DNA of 64,000 nucleotides. It comes from DATMNI01 sp035570275 (lineage in GTDB: Bacteria; Acidobacteriota; Terriglobia; Bryobacterales; Bryobacteraceae). This document shows positions 7,758 to 16,227 of this stretch, piece by piece. The number at the start of each line of letters is the position of its first letter. The first letter of the stretch is position 1. Below the pieces are notes generated by a model. It saw only the letters and a list, made by a program, of their open reading frames with translations, made no database searches and was not told where the DNA came from. The DNA is taken from assembly GCA_035570275.1 (NCBI GenBank), contig DATMNI010000476.1:52850-116849 (forward strand), written 5' to 3'. Made by a program: the position numbers and the translations under genes.

Positions 7758-9173
7758 ATGTTCAGCAGGCATCGTAAAGCACGTGTTTTGTTTGGGCTAT
7801 CCGACGTCGTACTGGCTGCCGTGGCATTTGAGGCGGCTTACCATACGCGTGTCGTTCTCCACCTGGATCACGCGTTCTTCCTGACTGTCGACAAAAAGGC
7901 TCTGGTTCTGGCCTTCGCGCTGTTCTCGTGGGTGGGCATCGGGCTCTGGCTGGATGTCTACGAAAAGCTGGATGCGGGCCACCCGCGTGTGGTCATCCGC
8001 GACGCGGCGCGGCAATGTGCGTACGGCGCCTTGAGCCTTGTGGTCTTTGAGTATGTCTTTCGCCTGGACTTGAGCCGCTTCTTCCTGCTGTTGTTTGCGG
8101 CGTATGCCTGGGTGCTGGTGCTGCTGTTCCGGCTGACCGCGGGCCGTGTGGTGGGCGTAATCCGGCGCGAATTCGCGGCGCCGCACTATGTGATGGTGGT
8201 GGGCACCGGAGAACGCGCGGTGCGGATGGCGCAGGCTTTGGAGCAATCCTCGGAGTATGGCATCCGGCTGCGCGGATTCCTGAGCGAAACCGCGGCGGCG
8301 GGCGGCGCGGCCGATATCCACCTGCGCGCGCCCTATAAGGTTCTTCCCATCGGCGATCTGCCGGCCATCCTGCGCGAGCACGTGGTGGACGAAATCATCT
8401 TCGCGGTTGGCAGCGAGAGCCTGGCCAGTCTGGAGCACGTCTTCCTGCTGTGCGATGAAGAAGGCGTGCGCACGCGGGTGGCGGTTGATTTCTTTCCGCA
8501 TGTCCACAGCACGGTGTCGCTGGAACGCTTCGGCTCCACGCCCATGCTCACGTTCTCGGCGGCGCCTTACGATGAAATCAAGCTGCTGGTCAAGCGCCTC
8601 ACCGATGTCCTGATTGCCACCGCCGGCCTGGTGGTTCTGGCGCCGTTCATGGCGCTGATTGCTGTCCTGGTCCGCATCACCTCGCCCGGCCCGGCGATTT
8701 TCAAACAAATGCGCTGCGGGTTAAACGGCCGTCTGTTTCTGTTCTATAAATTCCGCTCCATGGTGCAGAATGCCGAACATCTGAAGAATTCGCTGGAACA
8801 TCTCAGCACGCGCGAGACGGCGTTCAAGATTCCGGACGATCCGCGGCTGACCGCGGTGGGCCGTTACCTGCGCAAGTTTTCCATCGACGAATGGCCCCAG
8901 TTGTGGAACGTGCTGCGCGGCGACATGTCGCTGGTCGGGCCGCGTCCCGCGGTGCCGGACGAAGTGGAACAGTATGAAAGCTGGCAGCGGCGACGCCTGC
9001 GCATGCGTCCGGGACTGACGTGCCTGTGGGCTATTTGCGGCCGCGACAATGTGGATTTCGAAACCTGGATGAAGATGGATATGCAGTACATCGATAACTG
9101 GTCCCTGGCGCTGGACTGGAAGATTATTTTGCGGACAATCCCCCACGTGCTGACCGGCCGTGGGGCTAATTGA
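7758..9173 (+). CDS. Polyprenyl-phosphate sugar-1-phosphate transferase (WcaJ/WbaP type)
   Basis: 471 residues. Four or five hydrophobic segments occupy residues 1-130, a nucleotide-binding-like domain covers about 140-260, one further hydrophobic segment (VLIATAGLVVLAPFMALIAV) follows, and the catalytic phosphoglycosyl transferase domain ends the protein. Catalytic motifs are visible: KQMRCGLNGRLFLFYKFRSM, DPRLTAVGRYLRKFSIDE (the conserved Asp-Glu region), QLWNVLRGDMSLVGPRP and RPGLTCLW. The family transfers a sugar-1-phosphate from a UDP-sugar to undecaprenyl phosphate, the first step of exopolysaccharide or O-antigen synthesis. No other capsule genes lie nearby, so the pathway must be completed elsewhere. 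Confidence 0.9.
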   Translation: MFSRHRKARVLFGLSDVVLAAVAFEAAYHTRVVLHLDHAFFLTVDKKALVLAFALFSWVGIGLWLDVYEKLDAGHPRVVIRDAARQCAYGALSLVVFEYVFRLDLSRFFLLLFAAYAWVLVLLFRLTAGRVVGVIRREFAAPHYVMVVGTGERAVRMAQALEQSSEYGIRLRGFLSETAAAGGAADIHLRAPYKVLPIGDLPAILREHVVDEIIFAVGSESLASLEHVFLLCDEEGVRTRVAVDFFPHVHSTVSLERFGSTPMLTFSAAPYDEIKLLVKRLTDVLIATAGLVVLAPFMALIAVLVRITSPGPAIFKQMRCGLNGRLFLFYKFRSMVQNAEHLKNSLEHLSTRETAFKIPDDPRLTAVGRYLRKFSIDEWPQLWNVLRGDMSLVGPRPAVPDEVEQYESWQRRRLRMRPGLTCLWAICGRDNVDFETWMKMDMQYIDNWSLALDWKIILRTIPHVLTGRGAN

Positions 9174-9204
9174 AGGGATCTAACTGAAGGGACCTAACTG
9201 AAGG
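9171..9204 (+). repeat. 14-bp tandem repeat between two genes
   Basis: TGAAGGGATCTAAC (9171-9184), TGAAGGGACCTAAC (9185-9198) and a third partial unit TGAAGG. The first TGA is the stop of the preceding gene, so the unit copies a stop codon plus a Shine-Dalgarno-like AAGG. Confidence 0.8.
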
Positions 9205-9216
9205 CGGCGAAACACC

Positions 9217-9831
9217 ATGCACATTATTCCCACGCAAGAGGAAGTCGTAGCGGCTCTGCGCGAAACCGGCGCGCTCCGCGACGGCCATTTCGAGTACCCC
9301 AGCGGTCTGCATTCCAACGAGTACCTCCAGGTCCCTCTGGCCCTGCGGTACTACCAATGTCAGCGCATGTTGAGCGTGGGCCTGAGCCGCCTGTTGCGGG
9401 CCAATCCCGAAATCCGGGCCATCATTCCGGAACTTTCCATCGTGGTGCCGATGACGGGCGGCTTGCCGGTGGCCTACGGGGTGACCGAAGCGCTGCGGGC
9501 CAAGCAAGTCTACTGGGCCGAGCGCGAGCACGATGGCGAAGCCCTGCATTTCCGCCAGTTTCTGGAGCCGCTGCCCGGCGAACAAGTGGTGCTGGTGGAC
9601 GACATTCTGCGAACCGGCAGTAAGCTGTCGGAGCTCAAGAAGGTCCTGGAATCGCGCGGCGCTACGGTGGTGGGGCTGGCGGTGATCGTTTACGAGCCCA
9701 CTCCGGACACTCACGATTTTGGAAATCTCCCCCTGTACTATCTGGCCAAGCTAGATGCACGGTACTATGCCGACACCGCCCATTGCGAGCTGTGCAAAAA
9801 GGGTCTGCCGCTGGAGCGGGTCTGGATTTGA
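9217..9831 (+). CDS. Orotate-phosphoribosyltransferase-like enzyme
   Basis: 204 residues. The PRPP-binding loop VVLVDDILRTGSK (about residues 127-139) is the type I phosphoribosyltransferase signature. The N-terminus (GHFEYPSGLHSNEYLQVPLA) and the VVPMTGGLPVAYGVTEAL segment are like orotate PRTases (PyrE), which convert orotate and PRPP to OMP in pyrimidine synthesis. The C-terminus carries HCELCKKG, a CxxC that ordinary PyrE lacks, suggesting a metal site or a divergent subfamily. No other pyr genes are adjacent, so substrate is uncertain. The tandem repeat upstream may affect translation. Confidence 0.75.
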   Translation: MHIIPTQEEVVAALRETGALRDGHFEYPSGLHSNEYLQVPLALRYYQCQRMLSVGLSRLLRANPEIRAIIPELSIVVPMTGGLPVAYGVTEALRAKQVYWAEREHDGEALHFRQFLEPLPGEQVVLVDDILRTGSKLSELKKVLESRGATVVGLAVIVYEPTPDTHDFGNLPLYYLAKLDARYYADTAHCELCKKGLPLERVWI

Positions 9832-9988
9832 ACAACCCCGCAATAGTGGTTCCACAGATGCTCAGAAGCTGCTGGCAGGCAAATACTTAGACCCTTGCAG
9901 CACAGTCTGCTGAAATGGAGTGCAGAGTGTCACAAAACCGTTACGGTAGACCTTCTTGGGCCCGGCGCGGCGCTGAATTTCCACAGCC

Positions 9989-10010
9989 TTTTCCACGATA
10001 TGGTGGAAAA
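9989..10010. other. Short perfect hairpin in an otherwise featureless intergenic stretch
   Basis: TTTTCCAC...GTGGAAAA, an 8-bp stem with a 6-base loop, 82 bases before the next start. It could be an operator or weak terminator. Nothing else stands out in 9832-10091. Confidence 0.4.
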
Positions 10011-10091
10011 CTTCTTGCCGCGCTTGAGACGTCCGGCCCGAAAGGTACCAAGCCCAGGAGGCCTGTCTTACGGTACGATTGAGTTTAGGTT

Positions 10092-10646
10092 ATGTGCAGG
10101 ATCGCCTGGCTCCTGATTTTCGGTAGCGTTCTGGGTTGCGCGGTGCTTGACGGCCAGCGCACGGACACGGAAAAACTGGCGCCTTATTATCCGACGCCGG
10201 AAACCATCGTCATGAAAATGCTCCAACTGGGGGGTCTCAAGGCGGGCGAGAAGGTGTACGATCTTGGCTCCGGTGATGGCCGGATCGTAATCATGGCGGC
10301 CCAGAAGTTTCATGCCGATGCGCACGGCGTGGAACTGGACAAGGACCTGTGCAAGCAGAGCACCGCTAAAATCCTCAAACTCGGGCTGGAGAAGAGCGCG
10401 CACATCATCAACGGGGATTTATTGACGCAGAACTACGGTTCCGCCGACCTGGTCACGGTGTACCTGCTCCCCGATTCGATCAATAACAAGGTGCAGCCGC
10501 TGCTGGACAAGCAGTTGAAACCGGGCGCGCGGGTGGTGGCACACGATTTCGAATTCCGCAACTGGACGCCGGAGAAAGTGGAAACGATCGCCGACGATGG
10601 CGAGGGGCGCAGTCACACCCTCTATCTGTATCGGAAGAGCAATTGA
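10092..10646 (+). CDS. Exported class I SAM-dependent methyltransferase, possible lipoprotein
   Basis: 184 residues. The N-terminus (MCRIAWLLIFGSVLGCAV) is a signal peptide; VLGC fits a lipobox, so it may be lipid-anchored. The mature part starts with a YYPTPETIVMKMLQLG segment, then motif I VYDLGSGDGRIVI, an acidic motif II region (AHGVELDKDL), and LVTVYLLPDSINN and LKPGARVVAHDFEF. This layout is like FAM173-type lysine methyltransferases. It shares that layout with a second exported copy at 18843. Its stop overlaps the TTG start of a histidine kinase, making it first in a compact run up to bshA. The exported location is odd because SAM is not expected in the periplasm. Confidence 0.8.
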   Translation: MCRIAWLLIFGSVLGCAVLDGQRTDTEKLAPYYPTPETIVMKMLQLGGLKAGEKVYDLGSGDGRIVIMAAQKFHADAHGVELDKDLCKQSTAKILKLGLEKSAHIINGDLLTQNYGSADLVTVYLLPDSINNKVQPLLDKQLKPGARVVAHDFEFRNWTPEKVETIADDGEGRSHTLYLYRKSN

Positions 10647-11791
10647 TCTTTCCGCCGAAATTCGTTTGGCCAAAACACGTCTCATGGGCACGGGTCCTGC
10701 TGGCGGCCGCCGCCATGGCACTGAGTTACGTGTATTTGCAGCCGGCGGGATATCCGTTGTATTTCGCGGTGATGGCGGTCTACCTGGCCTACGCTGTGGC
10801 GGTGGCGGTGAGAGGCGGGGGCCGGGGCGGCGTGCTGGGCATGCTGGCATTGTTTGGCGACACGGTATTTTTCCTGGTCCTGGTCAGTTACGGCAGCGAG
10901 CGTCTGCTTTGGCTGATTTCGATTTATTTTCTTTTCCTGATGACGGAAGCGCTGGTTTTCGGCACTCCGGTGGAAGTTGGGGTAATCGTGGTGGTCTGCA
11001 CCACCTTCGGTACCGTGCTTCGCTTCGGAGGATTGCCCCTGGAGCGTACCGTGATTGTAGGGGGCGCGCTGGCCTGGGGCTTTGCCGCGACCAAACGCCG
11101 CCAGACCGCGGAAATTGCGAGGCTGACCCTGCAACTGGCGGAGGCTCGCAAGGCGGCGGAGAAGGCCGCCGAACAGGAGCGCGTGCGGATTGCCTCGGAT
11201 TTCCACGACGGCCCGCTGCAAAGCTTCATTAGCCTGCAGATGCGGTTGGAGATCCTGCGCAAGTTGCTGGACCGCGACATCAACGCCGGTTTGCAGGATC
11301 TTAAGCAATTGCAGGCTCTGGCGCAATCCCAGATCCGCGATCTTCGCTCGTTCCTCCACAGCATGCGGCCGGTGGATGTGGACGGCGCCAACCTGGTGGC
11401 CACGGCGCGGCGCGCCGCCGAGTCGTTCCAGAAGGAAAGCGGGATACCGGTGACGTTCCTGGGGACCAACACGCCGGTTGGGCTGCCGCCGGAAATGACC
11501 ATGGAAGTGCTGCAGATGCTCCGCGAAGCGCTGCACAACGTACAGAAGCACGCGGGCGCCTCGCGCGTTGCCGTGGCAATGGAGCGGACGGACCGCGGGC
11601 TGGAGATTTCGATAGACGATAACGGCCATGGCTTCGGCTTTGCGGGCACCTACTCGCTGGAGGAACTGGAACTGCTCCGGTTGGGGCCGGCGAGCCTCAA
11701 GCGGCGCGCGCGCTCATTGGGCGCGGATTTGGTGCTGGAATCCAGGCCGGGGCGGGGGGCGGGCATCAAGGTGCGGATTCCGCTGCCATGA
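10643..11791 (+). CDS. Membrane sensor histidine kinase, NarL/DegS-like (HisKA_3)
   Basis: 382 residues from a TTG overlapping the upstream stop. Five or six hydrophobic segments lie within residues 15-150, with no periplasmic sensor domain. A short coiled coil (LTLQLAEARKAAEKAAEQE) leads into the phosphoacceptor motif RIASDFHDGPLQSF (His188). The ATPase domain has an N-box (LREALHNVQKHAGA) and a G-box (IDDNGHGF). HDGPLQ is typical of kinases that signal to LuxR-type response regulators. No response regulator gene is in this cluster, so the partner is encoded elsewhere. Confidence 0.9.
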   Translation: MIFPPKFVWPKHVSWARVLLAAAAMALSYVYLQPAGYPLYFAVMAVYLAYAVAVAVRGGGRGGVLGMLALFGDTVFFLVLVSYGSERLLWLISIYFLFLMTEALVFGTPVEVGVIVVVCTTFGTVLRFGGLPLERTVIVGGALAWGFAATKRRQTAEIARLTLQLAEARKAAEKAAEQERVRIASDFHDGPLQSFISLQMRLEILRKLLDRDINAGLQDLKQLQALAQSQIRDLRSFLHSMRPVDVDGANLVATARRAAESFQKESGIPVTFLGTNTPVGLPPEMTMEVLQMLREALHNVQKHAGASRVAVAMERTDRGLEISIDDNGHGFGFAGTYSLEELELLRLGPASLKRRARSLGADLVLESRPGRGAGIKVRIPLP

Positions 11792-11813
11792 GGCGGGGGG
11801 ATTTGAAACGGAT

Positions 11814-11909
11814 GCCGGTGGCCGGTGGCCGGTGGCCGGTGGCCGGTAGCCTGGGAGTGGCACGACCCTATCAGAGCCGCGACTTGTCGCTCGACCGTCA
11901 GGGAGCGGT
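11814..11909 (+). repeat. GGCCGGT tandem repeat followed by a family B repeat copy
   Basis: 11815-11848 is a 7-bp tandem (GGCCGGT, four to five units). At 11871-11909 lies a family B copy (gagccgcgacttgtcgctcg, then accgtcagggagcgg). The probable start of the downstream lipoprotein falls at the end of this copy. Related GGCCGGT runs occur at 19434-19525. Confidence 0.8.
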
Positions 11910-12966
11910 GTCGAGGCTCTGTACGCTGGCTGCGATTCTTCTCCTTTCCGGGTGTGGGCGATATGCGGATTTCACACTGCCTCGGGCGCCGGGCGGCGAT
12001 ACGAGTCTGACGTTCACCCTGGAGGCACAGGCGAATCCCGTGATCGCACCGGGCGACGGATGGGATTCGGGCGACGTGTTGAATCCGTCGGTGGTGCGGG
12101 TACCCAGCGGGCTGATCAACCTGTATTCGGGGTTCGACGGCCACACCTGGCACACCGGTCTGGCCAGTTCGGAAGATGGCCGGGACTGGATCCGGAAAGG
12201 CAAAGTGCTCTCGCCTGATGTGCGGACGTGGGAAGCCAGCTACATCGCGGGCAACGGCTCGGCTGTGGCGTTTGAGGATCGGTTCTGGTATTGGTATGTC
12301 GCGGGACCGAAGGAGCGGCCGCGGTTGGGGCTGGCGCGCTCCGGCTTGATGCAGGGTTCCGGCTGGACGAACAACTCCGGTGATTTCCAAACGTGGAGCA
12401 AAGAGCCCCGCCCGGTGTTGGAGCCCGGGCCGTACCAGAGCTGGGACGAGTATGGCGTTGCCGATCCCTACGCGATCCGTATCGGGAATTATTTCTATAT
12501 GTACTTTCTCGGGCAGGACCGGGCGCGGCGGCAGCGGCTCGGCGTGGCCCGGTCGGGGGACGGCGTGCAATGGGAAAAGCTGCGGTCCAATCCGATCCTC
12601 GAACTGGGTGGCGACGGGGCGTTCGATGAGGCTGGGCTGGGCGAGCCGGCGGTCTGGAATTCGCACGGATTCTACTGGATGCTCTACACCGGGCGCGATA
12701 TCCATGAGAATCGGCGAATGGGCCTGGCGCAATCCACCGATGGCGTCCGGTGGACGAAGCTGCCGGCGGTCTTCGCGGGGTCTCAGGCTTGGGACGCCAA
12801 GGTGATCTGCGACCCGACGGTTCTGGTAGAAGGCGGCGCCATCCGCGTCTGGTTCGGCGGCGGCGACGTGGCGTCACCCGATGAGAACCTGCATGGCCGG
12901 ATCGGGTACGGAGTTCTGCGGCCGGTTAGCCTGAGTTCGCCACGGAATGCTACGCTGGCGAAGTGA
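11908..12966 (+). CDS. Lipoprotein with five-bladed beta-propeller (GH43/GH32-like)
   Basis: The frame is open from an ATG at 11788, but its first 40 codons are tandem repeat and family B repeat. From the GTG at 11908 the protein begins MSRLCTLAAILLLSGCG, a textbook lipoprotein signal with lipobox LLSGC, so I place the start here (a TTG at 11884 is also possible). 352 residues. The body has repeated blades: GDVLNPSVVRVPSGLINLY, GLASSEDGRDWIRKGKVL, VADPYAIRIGNYFYMYFLG, ARSGDGVQWEKL, GLGEPAVWNSHGFYWMLYT and CDPTVLVEGGAIRVWFGG. This is the fold of family 43/32/62/130-like glycoside hydrolases. Substrate unknown. Its stop overlaps the bshA start. Confidence 0.7.
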   Translation: MSRLCTLAAILLLSGCGRYADFTLPRAPGGDTSLTFTLEAQANPVIAPGDGWDSGDVLNPSVVRVPSGLINLYSGFDGHTWHTGLASSEDGRDWIRKGKVLSPDVRTWEASYIAGNGSAVAFEDRFWYWYVAGPKERPRLGLARSGLMQGSGWTNNSGDFQTWSKEPRPVLEPGPYQSWDEYGVADPYAIRIGNYFYMYFLGQDRARRQRLGVARSGDGVQWEKLRSNPILELGGDGAFDEAGLGEPAVWNSHGFYWMLYTGRDIHENRRMGLAQSTDGVRWTKLPAVFAGSQAWDAKVICDPTVLVEGGAIRVWFGGGDVASPDENLHGRIGYGVLRPVSLSSPRNATLAK

Positions 12967-14090
12967 ACGTCGGTATCACCTGCTATCCCACTTACGGCGG
13001 CAGCGGGATTGTCGCCACGGAACTGGGGATGGAACTGGCCGCGCGCGGCTACGAAGTCCATTTCATCAGCTACGCCAACCCGATCCGCCTCGACCCGGAC
13101 ACGCCGCGCATCCACTACCACGAGGTGGAGGTTTCCACTTACCCTCTGTTTCAATTCCCGCCGTATTGCCTTGCGCTGGCATCGCGCATGTTTGAAGTGG
13201 CGGAGGCTTACAATCTGGACCTGCTGCATGTTCACTACGCCATCCCGCATTCCATCTCGGCCATGCTGGCGCAGCAGATGCTGGCGCCCACCAGGCGGCT
13301 GCCCTTCATCACCACGCTGCACGGCACGGACATCACGCTGGTAGGTGTGGACCCTTCGTATTTTCCGATTACCAAGTTTTCCATCGAAAAATCCGACGGC
13401 ATCACTTCCATCAGCGATTATCTGCGGGGACAGACGGAGCAGGTCTTCGGCGTGTCGAACGAGATTCGGGTGATCAAGAATTTCGTCAACTGCGACCTGT
13501 ACCATCCCGACAATGTGAAGAAAGGCGCGGCGGCCTACGCGCCGGCTGGGGAAAAGCTGCTGATCCACCTTTCGAATTTCCGTCCGGTGAAGCGCGTGCT
13601 GGATTGCGTCCGCATTCTGGCCGAGGTGCGCAAAAGCGTACCGGCGCACCTGCTGATGGTGGGCGACGGTCCCGAGCGCGGGCCGGCCGAGCATCTGGCG
13701 CGCACGCTCAAAGTGGACCGGCACGTCAGCTTCATGGGTAAGCAGAACCATGTGGAGCGGCTGATCCCGCTGGCGCACGTGCTGCTGATGCCGAGCGAAT
13801 TGGAGTCGTTCGGATTAGTGGCGCTTGAGGCCATGGCCTGCGGAGTGGTGCCGGTGGCCACGCGCGTGGGCGGGGTGCCGGAGTTGGTAACCCACGGCGA
13901 GGATGGCTACCTGGAAGCGGTGGGAGACGTTGCCGGGCAGGCCGCACGCGTGGCCGCGCTGCTGCTAGACGACGATCTGCAGTACCGCATGGCGAAGGCC
14001 GGACGGTGGAACGCGTCCGAGCGCTTCTGCACCGACCGCATCATTCCGCAATACGAGAAGTATTACGCAGACGTGTTGCGGGCCCAGTAA
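12963..14090 (+). CDS. bshA: N-acetyl-alpha-D-glucosaminyl L-malate synthase BshA (bacillithiol pathway)
   Basis: 375 residues from a GTG overlapping the upstream stop by four bases. It is a GT-B (GT4) glycosyltransferase with the BshA-specific N-terminus GITCYPTYGGSGIVATELG, followed by HVHYAIPHSISAML, TTLHGTDITLVGVDPSY, and the C-terminal E-x7-E donor site (PSELESFGLVALEAMACG). BshA joins UDP-GlcNAc and L-malate in the first step of bacillithiol synthesis. bshB and bshC are not in the window. A DinB-fold protein, the fold of bacillithiol transferases, lies 2 kb downstream. Confidence 0.95.
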   Translation: MNVGITCYPTYGGSGIVATELGMELAARGYEVHFISYANPIRLDPDTPRIHYHEVEVSTYPLFQFPPYCLALASRMFEVAEAYNLDLLHVHYAIPHSISAMLAQQMLAPTRRLPFITTLHGTDITLVGVDPSYFPITKFSIEKSDGITSISDYLRGQTEQVFGVSNEIRVIKNFVNCDLYHPDNVKKGAAAYAPAGEKLLIHLSNFRPVKRVLDCVRILAEVRKSVPAHLLMVGDGPERGPAEHLARTLKVDRHVSFMGKQNHVERLIPLAHVLLMPSELESFGLVALEAMACGVVPVATRVGGVPELVTHGEDGYLEAVGDVAGQAARVAALLLDDDLQYRMAKAGRWNASERFCTDRIIPQYEKYYADVLRAQ

Positions 14091-14099
14091 CAGCATGGT

Positions 14100-14250
14100 T
14101 AATTAACGGTGGGCATTGCGGTGTGCGTTGGAAGATCGCGTGGACGTGATTGGGTATGATCACCCACGCGTGGAGTTGGTTGAAGCGGCGAACCGCCTCC
14201 CCATCCAGGCCCGCGTTCACAACTACACCGGCGAGTGCTGGCGAGGCATG
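14100..14250 (-). pseudogene. Remnant of a REP-associated tyrosine transposase (RAYT, IS200-like Y1)
   Basis: The minus-strand frame through 14131-14169 reads AWVIIPNHVHAIF, the HUH (His-x-His) metal site of Y1 transposases in its RAYT form (AWVxMPNHVHxL). It is preceded by PALAGVVVNAGLDG and RRFNQLH, matching the helix before the motif in that family. The catalytic tyrosine region and C-terminus are missing, since bshA begins on the other side, and the N-terminal third is not recognisable. RAYTs mobilise REP palindromes, which are plentiful in this window. Confidence 0.65.
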
Positions 14251-14355
14251 ACAGACCACCAAAGACGATGGTCTGTCCCACCTCCTCCCAGAAATGTACA
14301 AACCCAAGAGTACGGGCAGTCCTGCCTGTGTGGCCTTTATCCGCGGCGGGCACTG

Positions 14356-15129
14356 TCAGCGAATCGGCGAAAACGGCAGCGGGCGGAGAATCGCGTTGCT
14401 GATGTTCGACACGATCTCGGCGTCGCTCAGGCCCGGCTGCCCGCGCAACTTCTGCCACTCCGGGTCGGCGCCGAAATTGCGCCAGAGCTTGTCGCGTGAA
14501 GCCAGGTCGTCGAACGTCAACATGTAAGTCAGGCTGGGCAGGTTGCGGCCCACCATCGTCCGTCCGAAGAAAACCGGGGTCATGCCGAGCCGGCGGAAGA
14601 TCCCCATTTCGCCGTCTTCGAACATCTTGACCTTGCGCGCCGAGGCCTTGTCGTTCACCGATTCGTAAGTCCGCATTTCAAAGATGTGGGCCGGCCGCTT
14701 ACCATCGTTGGGCGGAACTTCGAGCGACGGCATGCCGTTGAATGCCCGCAGCAGCGAGCTTTCCATGCGGACGTAGGGCGGGTCCTGCATGTTGTTGTAG
14801 GCGTCGAACCCCTTCTGGAATTCCTTGTCTTCCGCGAACTTGTGGTGCGTGGCGTCCATGGCTGCCAGCGAGGGAAAGCTGGCCAGGGATAGAATGAACG
14901 GGCTGCGCTCGCCGACCACCGGGCTGAAGAAACCCACCGGCGCCACCCCAGCGCGTTGGGCCGCGGGCAGGAATACACCGCTCAGGTATTGCGTGGTGCG
15001 GTCCACCTGCGGCCCGCTTCGCAAATAGAAGTAGACCAGGTGGAAAAATGAACTGCTGGGCGGATCGGCCGGCGCTTCGGCGTACAGACCGGCGGCGGCG
15101 GATGCGGTCACAAAGGTTCGTCGCTTCAT
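14356..15129 (-). CDS. Exported NIPSNAP-family protein
   Basis: 257 residues from the ATG at 15129 (GGA six bases upstream). MKRRTFVTASAAAGLYAEAP has an RR motif of Tat type but a short hydrophobic core. Two ferredoxin-like NIPSNAP repeats follow: FFHLVYFYLRSGPQ..RTTQYL and HIFEMRTYESVND, the latter with the typical IFEMRTYE start, then MFEDGEMGIFRRLGMTPVF. NIPSNAP domains are small dimeric alpha/beta barrels of mostly unknown role, frequent as exported copies in acidobacteria. It stands alone. Confidence 0.8.
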   Translation of the reverse strand: MKRRTFVTASAAAGLYAEAPADPPSSSFFHLVYFYLRSGPQVDRTTQYLSGVFLPAAQRAGVAPVGFFSPVVGERSPFILSLASFPSLAAMDATHHKFAEDKEFQKGFDAYNNMQDPPYVRMESSLLRAFNGMPSLEVPPNDGKRPAHIFEMRTYESVNDKASARKVKMFEDGEMGIFRRLGMTPVFFGRTMVGRNLPSLTYMLTFDDLASRDKLWRNFGADPEWQKLRGQPGLSDAEIVSNISNAILRPLPFSPIR

Positions 15130-15229
15130 CGGAATTCCATTTTGACTTCTATTCTGACACGGGGCGCCCGCACACACGTGATATTCTGTTCATGGTTCGG
15201 CATTCGACTAGGATCACGAAGGAGGCCCC

Positions 15230-16189
15230 GTGAAGGTTGGCGTATTCACCCCGCTGCTGTCACAGTTGCCCATCGACGACGTTTGCAAGAAGCTGAAAGG
15301 CTACGAAATCGATACCGTGGAACTCGGGACCGGCAACTATCCCGGCGATGCGCACTGCAAGCTCTCCATGCTGGAGAGCAAGAGCGAGTTGAGTGATTTC
15401 AAGATGATGCTGGCGGACAACGGATTTTCGATCAGCGCCCTGAGCTGCCATGGCAACCCGCTGCATCCCGACCAGACTCGCGCCAAGCACGATCAGGACA
15501 CCAGTAAGAAGACCATCCGGCTGGCGGAGAAACTTGGCGTTTCCATCGTAGTGGATTTCAGCGGCTGCCCGGGCGATTCGCCCCATTCAAAATGGCCCAA
15601 CTGGGTGACCTGTCCCTGGCCGCCGGACTACCTGGAAATCCTCAAGTGGCAGTGGGACAAAGCAGTGACGCCCTACTGGATCAAGCACGCCAAATTCGCC
15701 GAAGACCACGGCGTGAAGATCGCCATCGAAATGCACCCGGGCTTCGTGGTGTACAGCCCCGAGACCATGCTGCGGCTGCGCGAGATCGCCGGCAAGGCGA
15801 TCGGCTGCAATTACGACCCGAGCCACATGTTCTGGCAGGGCATCGACCCCATTGCCGCTATCCGTGTGCTGGGCGACGCCATTTTCCACGTCCACGCCAA
15901 GGACACCCAGATCTACGACCGCAACCTGCCGCTCACCGGCGTGCTCGACACCAAGCCCTACACCGACGAGCGCAACCGCGCCTGGGTTTTCCGCACCTGC
16001 GGCTACGGCCACGGAGCCGGCTGGTGGAAGGAATTCGTCTCCACGCTGCGCATGTTCAATTACGACCACGTGCTCTCCATTGAGCACGAAGACAGCCTGC
16101 TCTCGCCCGAAGAGGGCCTGTCGAAGGCCGCTGAGTTCCTGAACAGCCTGGTCATCAAGGAGAAGCCCGGGGCCGCGTGGTGGGTGTAG
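15230..16189 (+). CDS. Sugar phosphate isomerase/epimerase (xylose-isomerase-like TIM barrel)
   Basis: 319 residues from a GTG with a strong AAGGAGG at 15219-15225. AP-endonuclease-2-type TIM barrel: MKVGVFTPLLSQLPIDDVC, YEIDTVELGTGN, FSISALSCHGNPLHP, VKIAIEMHPGFVVY (metal Glu), GCNYDPSHMFWQGIDP (metal Asp/His), FHVHAKDT and LSIEHEDS (metal Glu). This set of ligands is the usual divalent-metal site of the family, which isomerises or epimerises sugars and inositols. Many acidobacterial copies accompany Gfo/Idh oxidoreductases (one is at 19539). Exact substrate cannot be told from sequence. Confidence 0.85.
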   Translation: MKVGVFTPLLSQLPIDDVCKKLKGYEIDTVELGTGNYPGDAHCKLSMLESKSELSDFKMMLADNGFSISALSCHGNPLHPDQTRAKHDQDTSKKTIRLAEKLGVSIVVDFSGCPGDSPHSKWPNWVTCPWPPDYLEILKWQWDKAVTPYWIKHAKFAEDHGVKIAIEMHPGFVVYSPETMLRLREIAGKAIGCNYDPSHMFWQGIDPIAAIRVLGDAIFHVHAKDTQIYDRNLPLTGVLDTKPYTDERNRAWVFRTCGYGHGAGWWKEFVSTLRMFNYDHVLSIEHEDSLLSPEEGLSKAAEFLNSLVIKEKPGAAWWV

Positions 16190-16198
16190 CGCAGGTGT

Positions 16199-16222
16199 AA
16201 CACGGCCATTCCTGGCTGTGTT
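16199..16222. other. Hairpin just upstream of the DinB start
   Basis: AACACGGCCA and TGGCTGTGTT pair across a TTCC loop (one G-T), ending five bases before the ATG at 16228. It would hide any Shine-Dalgarno site. A related stem (cagccattccgggctg) is at about 31047-31062, so it may be a short dispersed palindrome rather than a terminator; there is no T-run. Confidence 0.5.
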
Positions 16223-16227
16223 CTTGT

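Noticed and set aside
10924..11649. Minus-strand 241-codon frame opposite the histidine kinase
   Set aside because: The plus strand has H-box, N-box and G-box in order; the antisense frame has none.
16199..16222. Rho-independent terminator after the sugar isomerase
   Set aside because: Good stem but no T-run, and it ends five bases before the next ATG; a related stem is dispersed elsewhere, so I list it as a hairpin only.
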